Source of the DNA: DASQTB01 sp035642095
Lineage (GTDB): Bacteria > Actinomycetota > UBA4738 > CALAEC01
Direction: 5' to 3'
Length of the DNA stretch: 7,525 nucleotides
Assembly (NCBI GenBank): GCA_035642095.1
Contig: DASQTB010000129.1
Location: forward strand, 1-7,525
Below are positions 1 to 5,797 of the stretch, piece after piece. The position numbers were made by a program, and so were the translations under genes. Position 1 is the stretch's first letter. The number at the start of each line of letters is the position of its first letter. The notes under the pieces were generated by a model. It was not told where the DNA came from, did no database searches, and saw nothing but the letters and a program-made list of their open reading frames with translations.

Positions 1-15
1 GATCTGATCGGGCCC

Positions 16-600
16 GTGCCTCGGTACTGGCTGGTCATCCCGCTCGCCGCGGCCTACCTGGCGGGTTGCGCATCCTCGGGGCCGGAGAAGTCGGGTCGAG
101 CCACACCCGGTCCCACATCCAGCCCGGCATCCACCCCGACCTCAACCCCTATCCCGCCGGTCCTGTACTTCAACCTGACCGAGGAGGACGCCCTCAGCTA
201 CCTGGAGGCGCTCGACGAGCGAATAGAGGAGGCCCTCCACGACGGCGATCTGGGCGCCCTCCACGACCTGTTCATCGGTGACGGCCCCGCCCGGAGGGAA
301 ATCGCGCGCCGCATCATCCGCACCTTCCAGCGCCGGCTCGTCGACCGGACCCGGTACGAGCCGGTCAGCACGAAGGTCCTTCGGATCACCTCGCAGCTCG
401 CCGTGTTCCGGCAGGTTCGGCTGGTGTACCCCTGCGTCTACACGTACGACGACTGGTACGACGTGACCCCCGACGACCGAGTGATGCGCCAGGTCGTTAT
501 CCGGCGGATGGCCGACGAGCAGCTCAACTGGAGGATCGAACGCGAAGTGGTGAGATCCGAGAAGCCCATCGGGGAGAAGGTCACCGCCTGCCCGCCATAG
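16..600 (+). CDS. Predicted lipoprotein of unknown function
   Basis: This encodes a 194-residue protein from a GTG start. The N-terminus is a short lipoprotein signal peptide: Arg3, a hydrophobic stretch at about residues 5-16, and a lipobox LAGC with the lipidated cysteine at position 18. A Ser/Thr/Pro-rich linker (about residues 19-48) then leads to a compact domain (about 50-194) with long amphipathic helices followed by alternating strands. That pattern resembles the helix-then-sheet order of NTF2/SnoaL-like or Mce-associated lipoprotein domains, but I see no diagnostic motif and assign no function. It should sit on the outer face of the cytoplasmic membrane. The frame stays open to the first base of the window, so a start further upstream is possible, although the lipobox position fits the chosen start. 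It ends in TAG, and the next gene starts 73 nt later on the same strand. Confidence 0.75.
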   Translation: MPRYWLVIPLAAAYLAGCASSGPEKSGRATPGPTSSPASTPTSTPIPPVLYFNLTEEDALSYLEALDERIEEALHDGDLGALHDLFIGDGPARREIARRIIRTFQRRLVDRTRYEPVSTKVLRITSQLAVFRQVRLVYPCVYTYDDWYDVTPDDRVMRQVVIRRMADEQLNWRIEREVVRSEKPIGEKVTACPP

Positions 601-659
601 CTGCCGTCCGAACCGCTCCCGGTCCAGGGACGAATCGCCCATAACTGGATCCGTCTCAG

Positions 660-667
660 GGAGGTGA
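660..667 (+). promoter_or_regulatory. Strong Shine-Dalgarno site for the PQQ dehydrogenase gene
   Basis: GGAGGTGA is an eight-base perfect complement to the 3' end of 16S rRNA. It lies 6 nt before the ATG at 674, which fixes that start. The 601-673 gap shows no convincing -35/-10 pair, so this gene may be co-transcribed with the upstream lipoprotein. Confidence 0.85.
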
Positions 668-673
668 GGACGC

Positions 674-2227
674 ATGTATCTGGTACGAGTGACGCTTGCC
701 CTGGCGCTGGCGGCCGCGGCCGCGATCCCCTCGCTGCCGAGCCAGGCCCAAGTCACCGGCCCATCACTCCTGGTCCCCGGTCTGGAGGTGGAGCCGGTGG
801 TCGAGGGGCTGGTCACGCCGATATCGGCGGCGTTCATCGGCCCGAATGACCTGCTGGTCCTAGAGAAGAACACCGGCCGGGTCCGGCGCGTGGTCGATGG
901 CGAGGTGCAGGAACCGGCGGTGCTCGACCTGTCCGTGAACTCGGCCTCGGAGCGGGGCCTGTTGGGCATCGCTCTCCACCCCGACTTCCCGGAGGACCCG
1001 GGGGTGTACCTGTTCTGGTCCTGCCGGAGCACCGCTGTCCAGGACGCCGACCCCTTCGCCCCCGAGGAGCAGGAATGCTCGGATGCGGCCATGACCGGGC
1101 TCCCGGACACCGACGACATCCTCCAAGTCCCGTTGCTCGGCAACCGGGTGGATCGATTCGAGTGGACCGGCACCTCCCTGGTCTACGACCGGAACCTGGT
1201 GAAGCTCCTCTCGTTCCAGAACGACGGCGGGCCGGTGCCGCCCGGTCAGGGCGACGAGGGCCAGCCCCCCAGGGGGAACCACGATGGAGGCGTGCTGGCG
1301 TTCGGTCCCGATGAGAAGCTGTACGTGCTGTTCGGCGACGCGGGCCGGCGGGGACAGCTCCAGAACCTGCCGGACGGTCCGCTGGGCGACGGGAGCGACG
1401 ACGACCAGTTCGGCGGACCCGAGCCGGACGACGCCCACTTCACCGGGGTCATCCTTCGGCTGAACGAAGATGGAACGGCGCCGGCCGACAACCCGTTCTT
1501 CGGAGCCGGCGCGGCGATGGGGGGAGCGGTCGGCGAGAACATCCAGACGGTGTTCGCCTACGGCATCCGAAACAGCTTCGGGATGGCCTTCGATCCGCGA
1601 TCGGGCAACCTGTGGGCCGAGGAGAACGGCGAGGATGCCTTCGACGAGCTGAACCTGGTCGAGCCGGGGATGAACTCCGGCTGGATCCAGGTGGCCGGGC
1701 CGATCGATCGCGTCTCCCAGTACAAGGGGATCGAGACCACCGCTGACCACCACGACGGCGGCCTGCCCAACCTCCAGCAGCTGCGGTGGATGCCGGACCG
1801 CATCGCCGATACCCCTGCCGAGGCTCGAGCTCGGCTGTTCATGCTCCCCGGAGCCCGGTACAGCGACCCCGAGTTCAGCTGGACCCACGTGATCCCGCCC
1901 GCGGCCGTGGGGTTCGTGGAGGGCCGCGGGTTGGGTTCCCAGTTCGAGGGCGACCTGTTCGTGGGCCATGCCCTGCCCGAGTCGCACGAGGGGGGCTGGC
2001 TGTTCCGGTTCAACCTCACCGGTAACCGGCGGAGGATCGCCGTGGACGACCCTCGGCTGGAAGACCGGGTCGCCGACAACGGCGACTTCCACTCGCTGAC
2101 GGAGTCGGAGAGCCTGGTGGTGGGCCGCGACTTCGGGGTGGTCACGGACATCGAGACCGGTCCGAACGGCAATCTGTTCGTGGTGTCCCTGACCAGGGGC
2201 GCCGTGTACGAGATCTCGCGCAGCTGA
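674..2227 (+). CDS. Secreted PQQ-dependent sugar dehydrogenase family protein (glucose/sorbosone dehydrogenase fold)
   Basis: This is a 517-residue protein with an N-terminal signal peptide (hydrophobic core about residues 6-20, likely cleaved after the alanine/glutamine-rich end near residue 26), so it is probably exported. The rest matches the six-bladed beta-propeller glucose/sorbosone dehydrogenase family. Hallmarks are ERGLLGIALHPDF at 93-105, GNHDGGVLAFGPD at 201-213 with His203 as the likely catalytic-base histidine, GVILRLNEDG at 258-267, and YGIRNSFGMAFDP at 296-308 followed by the WAEENGEDAFDELN segment near 314-327. Known members oxidise sugars or other alcohols with PQQ as cofactor; the substrate here cannot be read from sequence. 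Residues about 118-200 form a long acidic insertion that includes two cysteines (117 and 135), which could form a disulfide. No PQQ biosynthesis genes are visible. A long hairpin follows the stop codon. Confidence 0.9.
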   Translation: MYLVRVTLALALAAAAAIPSLPSQAQVTGPSLLVPGLEVEPVVEGLVTPISAAFIGPNDLLVLEKNTGRVRRVVDGEVQEPAVLDLSVNSASERGLLGIALHPDFPEDPGVYLFWSCRSTAVQDADPFAPEEQECSDAAMTGLPDTDDILQVPLLGNRVDRFEWTGTSLVYDRNLVKLLSFQNDGGPVPPGQGDEGQPPRGNHDGGVLAFGPDEKLYVLFGDAGRRGQLQNLPDGPLGDGSDDDQFGGPEPDDAHFTGVILRLNEDGTAPADNPFFGAGAAMGGAVGENIQTVFAYGIRNSFGMAFDPRSGNLWAEENGEDAFDELNLVEPGMNSGWIQVAGPIDRVSQYKGIETTADHHDGGLPNLQQLRWMPDRIADTPAEARARLFMLPGARYSDPEFSWTHVIPPAAVGFVEGRGLGSQFEGDLFVGHALPESHEGGWLFRFNLTGNRRRIAVDDPRLEDRVADNGDFHSLTESESLVVGRDFGVVTDIETGPNGNLFVVSLTRGAVYEISRS

Positions 2228-2230
2228 TCG

Positions 2231-2274
2231 ATCGAGAGGGAGGGGGCCCTGCCCGGGCCCCCTCCGCTCTCGAT
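2231..2274 (+). terminator. Long GC-rich hairpin after the PQQ dehydrogenase gene
   Basis: The 19-base arm 2231-2249 pairs with 2255-2274 around a 5-nt loop (TGCCC), with a single bulged G at 2266. It begins 3 nt after the stop codon, the usual place for a terminator, but no T-rich tract follows. It may be a U-tract-independent terminator or an mRNA 3'-end stabiliser. It separates the dehydrogenase from the MerB-like gene. Confidence 0.6.
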
Positions 2275-2284
2275 TGGCGGTCCG

Positions 2285-2298
2285 CCGGGCCGGCCCGG
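2285..2298. repeat. Perfect 14-bp palindrome just upstream of the MerB-like gene
   Basis: CCGGGCCGGCCCGG reads identically on both strands and ends 4 nt before the ATG at 2303. Its last bases run into the only purine-rich ribosome-binding candidate (GGAAG, 2297-2301). It could be an operator or an RNA hairpin that hides the ribosome-binding site. In DNA of this GC content it could also be chance. Confidence 0.35.
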
Positions 2299-2302
2299 AA
2301 GA

Positions 2303-2980
2303 ATGGCCGCCGTGACCGAGGAGCTCGACCGCCGGGTCCGCCTGCGCCTGTACCAGCGGTTCGCCGAGGAGGGCCGGCCGCCGACGTACCGGCACCTCGC
2401 CGAGGATCTCGATCTGGATCCGGCCGCGGTGGCCCACGCGTTCCGCCGTCTGGCCGAGGGGCGGGTGATCGTCCTGGAGCCGGGGACGCTCGACGTGTGG
2501 ATGGCCAATCCGTTCTCGGCTCGACCGACGGGGTTCCGGGTCGACGCGGGGGAGCGGTGGTGGTGGGGCACCTGCGCGTGGGACGCTCCAGGGATCCTGG
2601 CCATGCTGGGCGTCGACGGCATCGTCCGGACCGCGTGCCCCGACTGCGACGACCCATTGGAGCTCCGGGTCGAGGACGGCTCGCCCCGTCCGGTGGAGGC
2701 CGTGGCTCACTTCGCCGTCCCGGCCCGGAGGTGGTGGGAGGACATCGGATTCACCTGATCGACGATGCTGCTCTTCCGGTCGGAAGAGCATGTCGATCGG
2801 TGGTCCGAGGAACGCGGGATCCCGAGGGGGGCGGCGTTCGGTGTGGACCGTCTGTGGGGCCTGGCATCGATCTGGTACCGGGACCGGATGAAGCCGGGAT
2901 GGCGCCGGCGGACGGCCCAGGAAGCGGAGGCCGTGTTCGACTCCCTCGGGCTGACCGGAGACTTCTGGCGACTGACCTGA
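2303..2980 (+). CDS. MerB-like (alkylmercury lyase family) protein, probable selenoprotein with in-frame TGA at 2756-2758
   Basis: Read through the TGA at codon 152, this frame gives 225 residues, close to the 212 of plasmid R831b MerB. Residues about 8-60 look like the helical winged-helix N-terminal domain of the family. Then come Cys91 and Asp94 in TCAWD, matching Cys96 and Asp99 of MerB (WCALD), and Cys112, matching Cys117. The TGA falls where MerB has catalytic Cys159: GFT-X-STMLLFRS aligns without gaps to the SFCCHVHFFAS region. Residues 153-225 supply the remaining family C-terminus. MerB uses this Cys/Asp/Cys set to cleave carbon-mercury bonds; the substrate here is not established, and no merA, merR or merT is in view. 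TGA acts as a normal stop elsewhere, so recoding must be local, and a SECIS-like hairpin follows at once. Alternatives are a nonsense mutation or sequencing error replacing TGC/TGT. GTG at 2312 is an alternative start with better spacing from GGAAG. Confidence 0.8.
2755..2800 (+). promoter_or_regulatory. Candidate bacterial SECIS element directing selenocysteine insertion
   Basis: The hairpin starts at the in-frame TGA. The lower stem pairs 2755-2763 with 2792-2800 (9 bp including one T-G wobble, and containing the TGA itself). An asymmetric internal loop follows, with five bases (2764-2768) opposite one (T2791). The apical stem is a perfect 9 bp, TGCTCTTCC (2769-2777) with GGAAGAGCA (2782-2790), closed by a GGTC tetraloop (2778-2781). 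The loop lies 19 nt after the TGA, close to the spacing in E. coli fdhF, whose SECIS apical loop also carries GGUC read by SelB. Bacterial SECIS elements lie inside the coding sequence just downstream of the UGA, as here. Confidence 0.78.
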
Positions 2981-2985
2981 CCGGC

Positions 2986-3014
2986 TTGCCACAGTCGGAC
3001 CAGTGCGACAGAAT
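2986..3014 (+). promoter_or_regulatory. Predicted sigma-70-type promoter for the LVIVD-repeat gene
   Basis: TTGCCA (2986-2991) and CAGAAT (3009-3014) are separated by 17 nt. They match five of six and four of six consensus positions for -35 and -10 respectively. A start about 7 nt later would leave a short leader holding the ribosome-binding site AAAGGAG (3031-3037) before the ATG at 3046. Confidence 0.45.
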
Positions 3015-3045
3015 CCGAGGCTAGGAGCCGAAAGGAGTGTGGGCC

Positions 3046-4506
3046 ATGCGCAGAGTTAGCCTCGGTGCGGTCCTGGCGGTCGCGATCTCGCTGCTGACGG
3101 CGACCAGCGCCCTCACCGTACCCAAGAACCAGGACGAGCTGCTGAAGGACGAGCTCCATCGCCTGGAGCAGTCGAAGAGGCAGTTCACGGGCGGTCAGAA
3201 GGCCGGTGAGGCCCTCAACATGGAGGTCGTCGGCCACACCGACCTCGGAGGCCGGGGCTTCAACGCCGACGTCTGGTTCCACGAGGGGTACGCCTACGTC
3301 GGCCACTGGGGGTTCACGGACTGGGCCCAGGGGTCGAAGCAGCGGTTCTGCCCCGACGACCCGAACAACGGCGTCGCCGTGGTCGACGCCACCGATCCAA
3401 CCGAACCGACGATGGTCTCCCGGCTGGTGAATCCCGACGGGACATCGGCGGAGGACGTCGTGGTGTTCCAGGCTCCGTACGGTCCACTGTCCGGGCGCGA
3501 CATCGCCGCGGTGGGGATCCAGGTGTGCGGCGGTTCTCGCTACGACACCACGTTCTTCCGAGGACTGCAGCTGTTCGACGTCACCGATCCCACGAGCCCC
3601 GTCGAGCTGGGCCGTCTGAACACCGGTTGCTGCACCAGGGGGCTCCACGAGCTCGAGGTGGAGCACCGCGACGACCTGGGACGGACCTTCGTGTACGCCA
3701 GCGTGCCGGCCAGCGAGTACCCGGACAGCGCCAGCCCGACCGGCTTCCGCGACCAGCAGGGACGGGGCGACTTCCGGCTGATCGACATCACCAACCCGAC
3801 GGCTCCGGTGGAGATCTCCGACTGGGGCGTGGTCCACGACGCCGGCGGTCCCCTGGAGCCGGGACAAGGGTGCGACCCCGATCCGATCTTCGGCCACAGC
3901 GCGGAGCCGTCCGCGGACGGCACCGAGGTGTTCGTGGCCTACTGGGACAGCGGGTTCGTCGCCCTGGACCTGACCAACCCTGCCGCTCCGACGCTGCAGG
4001 GTCACACCGACTACGCGGACGACGAGGATGGAGACGGCCATTCCTCGATGTTCGACGACGCCCGGCAGCTCCTGTTCACCGCGGACGAGGACTTCTGCCT
4101 CCACTCCGGGCCGGGCATCGAGACCGGGTGGGGATACCTGCGGGTGTACGACTACTCGAACCGGGCCGCGCCGGTGCAGATCGGCGAGTACCGGACCCCG
4201 AACTCCCTGGGCGGTCAGCCGGGCTCGGGCGACTACACGATCCACAACCCGATGATCATGGGAACGGACGTGTACATCTCCTGGTACTCGGATGGGGTCA
4301 GAGTGGTGGACGCCAGCGACCCGACCAACCCGGAGGAAGTGGCCTACTTCGTCCCGCCGGCGGGGCAGAACCCCGTGAAGCCCTCCCAGCGGGGCGTGCT
4401 GTCCCAGACGCCCCAGGTATGGGGGGTGTTCGTCGACGAGGCGACGGGGCTGGTCTACGCCAGCGACATGAACACGGGGCTGTGGATCCTGAGGCGGACG
4501 GACTGA
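3046..4506 (+). CDS. Secreted LVIVD-repeat beta-propeller protein
   Basis: The ATG at 3046 is preferred over the GTG at 3037 because AAAGGAG (3031-3037) overlaps that GTG and stands 8 nt from the ATG. The 486-residue product has an N-terminal signal peptide (Arg2-Arg3, hydrophobic core about 5-18, likely cleavage near residue 22). It carries at least six LVIVD-type repeats of the form G-h-h-h-h-D-h-T-[DN]-P-x-x-P (h, hydrophobic), beginning near residues 109, 173, 242, 303, 364 and 417. Such repeats fold as beta-propeller blades and usually serve extracellular binding or scaffolding; no enzymatic motif is evident. An acidic loop DDEDGDGHSS at 325-334 resembles a calcium-binding loop. Cysteines at 102, 161, 195, 196, 276 and 351 could form disulfides. 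It follows the MerB-like gene by 65 nt, with its own predicted promoter in the gap. The specific role is unknown. Confidence 0.85.
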   Translation: MRRVSLGAVLAVAISLLTATSALTVPKNQDELLKDELHRLEQSKRQFTGGQKAGEALNMEVVGHTDLGGRGFNADVWFHEGYAYVGHWGFTDWAQGSKQRFCPDDPNNGVAVVDATDPTEPTMVSRLVNPDGTSAEDVVVFQAPYGPLSGRDIAAVGIQVCGGSRYDTTFFRGLQLFDVTDPTSPVELGRLNTGCCTRGLHELEVEHRDDLGRTFVYASVPASEYPDSASPTGFRDQQGRGDFRLIDITNPTAPVEISDWGVVHDAGGPLEPGQGCDPDPIFGHSAEPSADGTEVFVAYWDSGFVALDLTNPAAPTLQGHTDYADDEDGDGHSSMFDDARQLLFTADEDFCLHSGPGIETGWGYLRVYDYSNRAAPVQIGEYRTPNSLGGQPGSGDYTIHNPMIMGTDVYISWYSDGVRVVDASDPTNPEEVAYFVPPAGQNPVKPSQRGVLSQTPQVWGVFVDEATGLVYASDMNTGLWILRRTD

Positions 4507-4519
4507 TCCGGCCGATCAG
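4503..4519. terminator. Inverted repeat across two convergent stop codons
   Basis: CTGATC (4503-4508) and GATCAG (4514-4519) are perfect inverted repeats around CGGCC. The TGA stops of both convergent genes lie inside the arms. A 6-bp stem with no T-tract is weak, so a bidirectional terminator role is only a suggestion. Confidence 0.25.
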
Positions 4520-4761
4520 CTCCGGCTGAGGGCGGCGTCGAGCTCGGGGTCGGTCGGCTCGACCAGAACGTCCCCGTCGGGGAGGATGATGACGGGGATC
4601 CTCTTTCTTCCCCGTGCCAGGCGGGAGGCCTCCTGGGCCGCGCCGGCTTGGAACTCGACGTCGACCCACTCGTAGTCGGCCCCTCGAGCCTCGAGGAGCC
4701 GCTTGGCCCGTCTGCAGTCTCCGCACCAGTTCGCGCCGTACACAACGATGACGCCCACCAT
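4516..4761 (-). CDS. Glutaredoxin/mycoredoxin-like small thiol-disulfide protein
   Basis: This 81-residue protein has a complete minimal glutaredoxin fold: strand VGVIVVYG (2-9), a redox motif WCGDC with Cys13 and Cys16 at the start of helix 1, strand EWVDVEF (31-37), the cis-proline segment RIPVIIL with Pro56, and a final strand-turn-helix PDGDVLVEPTDPELDAAL. This layout and length match NrdH/mycoredoxin-type proteins, which reduce disulfides or mixed disulfides in the cytosol. The CGDC active site differs from the CPYC of classical glutaredoxins and the CGYC of typical mycoredoxins. It is the last gene of the probable minus-strand operon, 29 nt after the 2TM gene, and its stop lies 9 nt from the stop of the LVIVD gene. 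No strong Shine-Dalgarno site precedes the ATG; GTG as codon 2 is an alternative start. Confidence 0.85.
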   Translation of the reverse strand: MVGVIVVYGANWCGDCRRAKRLLEARGADYEWVDVEFQAGAAQEASRLARGRKRIPVIILPDGDVLVEPTDPELDAALSRS

Positions 4762-4790
4762 GATCGGTAACTACCCGCCGCGGTGGATGG

Positions 4791-5087
4791 TCATGCCGCA
4801 TCCGGGTCGCCCGGATCGTCCGTGCGGTGTCGGTGGAGGTACCGGTCGATCTCCCGCTGCTCCCATTCCGGGCCGAACAGCCCGCCCACCCCCAGCAGGA
4901 CGATGCCCGTGATGGCCACGCCGATCCCGGTCCCCATCATCGGCCACCAGAACCAGTCCAGGTTGCGGTCGTCGAGGATGTCGATCAGGAACCACATCAG
5001 GCTGAGGGCCAGCCAGATCCCGAGGAGCATGAAGAAGATCCGCTTTCGCCGGACGTACCGGCGAGCCTCCTGGCGCGCCTCGTCCAC
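4791..5087 (-). CDS. Small 2TM-domain membrane protein
   Basis: From a GTG start the gene encodes 98 residues. A basic amphipathic N-terminal helix (EARQEARRYVRRKR, 3-16) is followed by TM1 (about 17-37), a short loop with WFWWP (45-49), TM2 (about 50-70), and a charged tail beginning FGPEWEQREIDRYL (71-84). This is the pattern of the 2TM domain family, found alone or fused to regulatory domains in many bacteria and without a known biochemical role. Both ends should face the cytoplasm. The frame is open further upstream through the methyltransferase region, but the GTG gives a standard-length family member and leaves a 20-nt gap after the methyltransferase stop. It is probably translated from the same message. 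Confidence 0.75.
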   Translation of the reverse strand: MDEARQEARRYVRRKRIFFMLLGIWLALSLMWFLIDILDDRNLDWFWWPMMGTGIGVAITGIVLLGVGGLFGPEWEQREIDRYLHRHRTDDPGDPDAA

Positions 5088-5107
5088 GGCGCGAGCATAC
5101 CCCCGGG

Positions 5108-5737
5108 CTACCGCCGCCGAAACGCGGCCAGGTAGGCGGGATGCCAGCCAAAGCGGGAGCCGAGCCACGGCCAATGGGGTGCGTAGGAAGCTTCCACGGC
5201 CTCGAACCCCACGTCCTCGAACAGTCGCTGGGTCTCGTTCCCGGAGGGTCGGTACACGTGGGTGGGGTCCCCGGCGTAGGCCAGGCGATAGATGGCCCGA
5301 CTGACCGGGCCGTTGATCGTGGGGAGGTGGATGACGCAGAGCCCCCCGGGAACCACCGCGTCCCTGATGGTCCGGGCGCCGGCGGTGGGGTCGGGGAGGT
5401 GCTCGATCACGTTGACGGCCAGCACTACATCGAACGGGTGGCGAAAGGGGAGCGGTCGCTGCACATCGGCGGTGACCACGACCGCCCCCGGAAGGGCCAC
5501 GCGGGCCACCCCCGCCGCGTGGACGGACACGTCGATCCCGGCCAGCCGATACGCCCCTCGGAACCGCCGGAGGAGATAGCCATACCCGCAGCCGATGTCC
5601 AGGAGCGAGGACGCCTCGGTCCTGGGAGGAGCGTGACGCCGGACGATCCGCACGACGCGGTCGTCCCGGGCCCGATCGAAGCGGGTCTGCCTGGGGGCTT
5701 CGCCGTAGAGGGTTCGGAAATACTCCTCGTCGTACAC
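5108..5737 (-). CDS. Class I SAM-dependent methyltransferase
   Basis: This 209-residue protein starts at GTG. It has the class I Rossmann-fold SAM-binding signature: motif I LLDIGCGYGYL (45-55), the acidic end of strand 2 in AGIDVS (Asp69), the TADVQRPLPF region (89-98), and FDVVLAVNVIEHLPDP (102-117). The post-core segment VPGGLCVIHLPT follows at 129-140. It resembles the methyltransferase 11/23 group that often modifies small molecules, lipids or glycans, but the acceptor cannot be read from sequence. The C-terminal segment HVYRPSGNETQRLFEDVGFE (160-179) is the usual late-core element of these enzymes. It lies 60 nt downstream of the cyclase fusion and 20 nt upstream of the 2TM gene, suggesting co-transcription. 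The ribosome-binding site is weak. Confidence 0.85.
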   Translation of the reverse strand: MYDEEYFRTLYGEAPRQTRFDRARDDRVVRIVRRHAPPRTEASSLLDIGCGYGYLLRRFRGAYRLAGIDVSVHAAGVARVALPGAVVVTADVQRPLPFRHPFDVVLAVNVIEHLPDPTAGARTIRDAVVPGGLCVIHLPTINGPVSRAIYRLAYAGDPTHVYRPSGNETQRLFEDVGFEAVEASYAPHWPWLGSRFGWHPAYLAAFRRR

Positions 5738-5780
5738 GCCGGGACACCGTATCGCCCAATCGCCCGGACACGGGGGCAGA

Positions 5781-5796
5781 GCCCCGCGACCGGGGC
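5781..5796 (-). terminator. Short hairpin just after the cyclase fusion gene
   Basis: GCCCCG (5781-5786) and CGGGGC (5791-5796) form a 6-bp GC stem with a 4-nt loop, starting 1 nt past the cyclase stop codon on the minus strand. No T-tract follows, so it may only attenuate expression of the methyltransferase and later genes. Confidence 0.25.
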
Positions 5797-5797
5797 G

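Noticed and set aside
640..645. CATAAC as a -10 element for the PQQ dehydrogenase gene
   Set aside because: It matches four of six consensus positions, but no -35-like sequence is found at a suitable distance.
2274..2302. A -35/-10 promoter for the MerB-like gene beginning TTGGCG
   Set aside because: No -10-like hexamer exists at the right spacing; the gap is almost entirely GC-rich self-complementary sequence.
2303..2758. Simple pseudogene or genuine stop of a 151-residue protein
   Set aside because: The downstream half is intact and in frame, the TGA is exactly at a catalytic cysteine position, and a SECIS-like hairpin follows. A sequencing error or recent nonsense mutation cannot be fully excluded from sequence alone.
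2756..2758. Global reassignment of TGA (for example to Trp or Gly)
   Set aside because: TGA is the natural terminator of most other genes here, and Trp is encoded by TGG throughout.
2755..2800. The hairpin as a rho-independent terminator
   Set aside because: No T-tract follows, and family-conserved coding sequence continues in frame for 73 codons beyond the TGA.
2765..2980. A separate 71-residue gene starting at the ATG at 2765
   Set aside because: It lies in the same frame 6 nt after the TGA, has no ribosome-binding site, its ATG is inside the hairpin, and its sequence is the C-terminal part of the MerB fold rather than an independent protein.
860..2992. A 710-residue open frame on the minus strand
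   Set aside because: It is antisense to the PQQ dehydrogenase and MerB-like genes, is rich in Arg, Pro, His and Gly with no domain, and is the expected shadow of high third-position GC.
2707..4245. A 512-residue open frame on the minus strand
   Set aside because: It is antisense to the LVIVD-repeat gene, whose signal peptide, ribosome-binding site and repeats are clear; the antisense product has no recognisable features.
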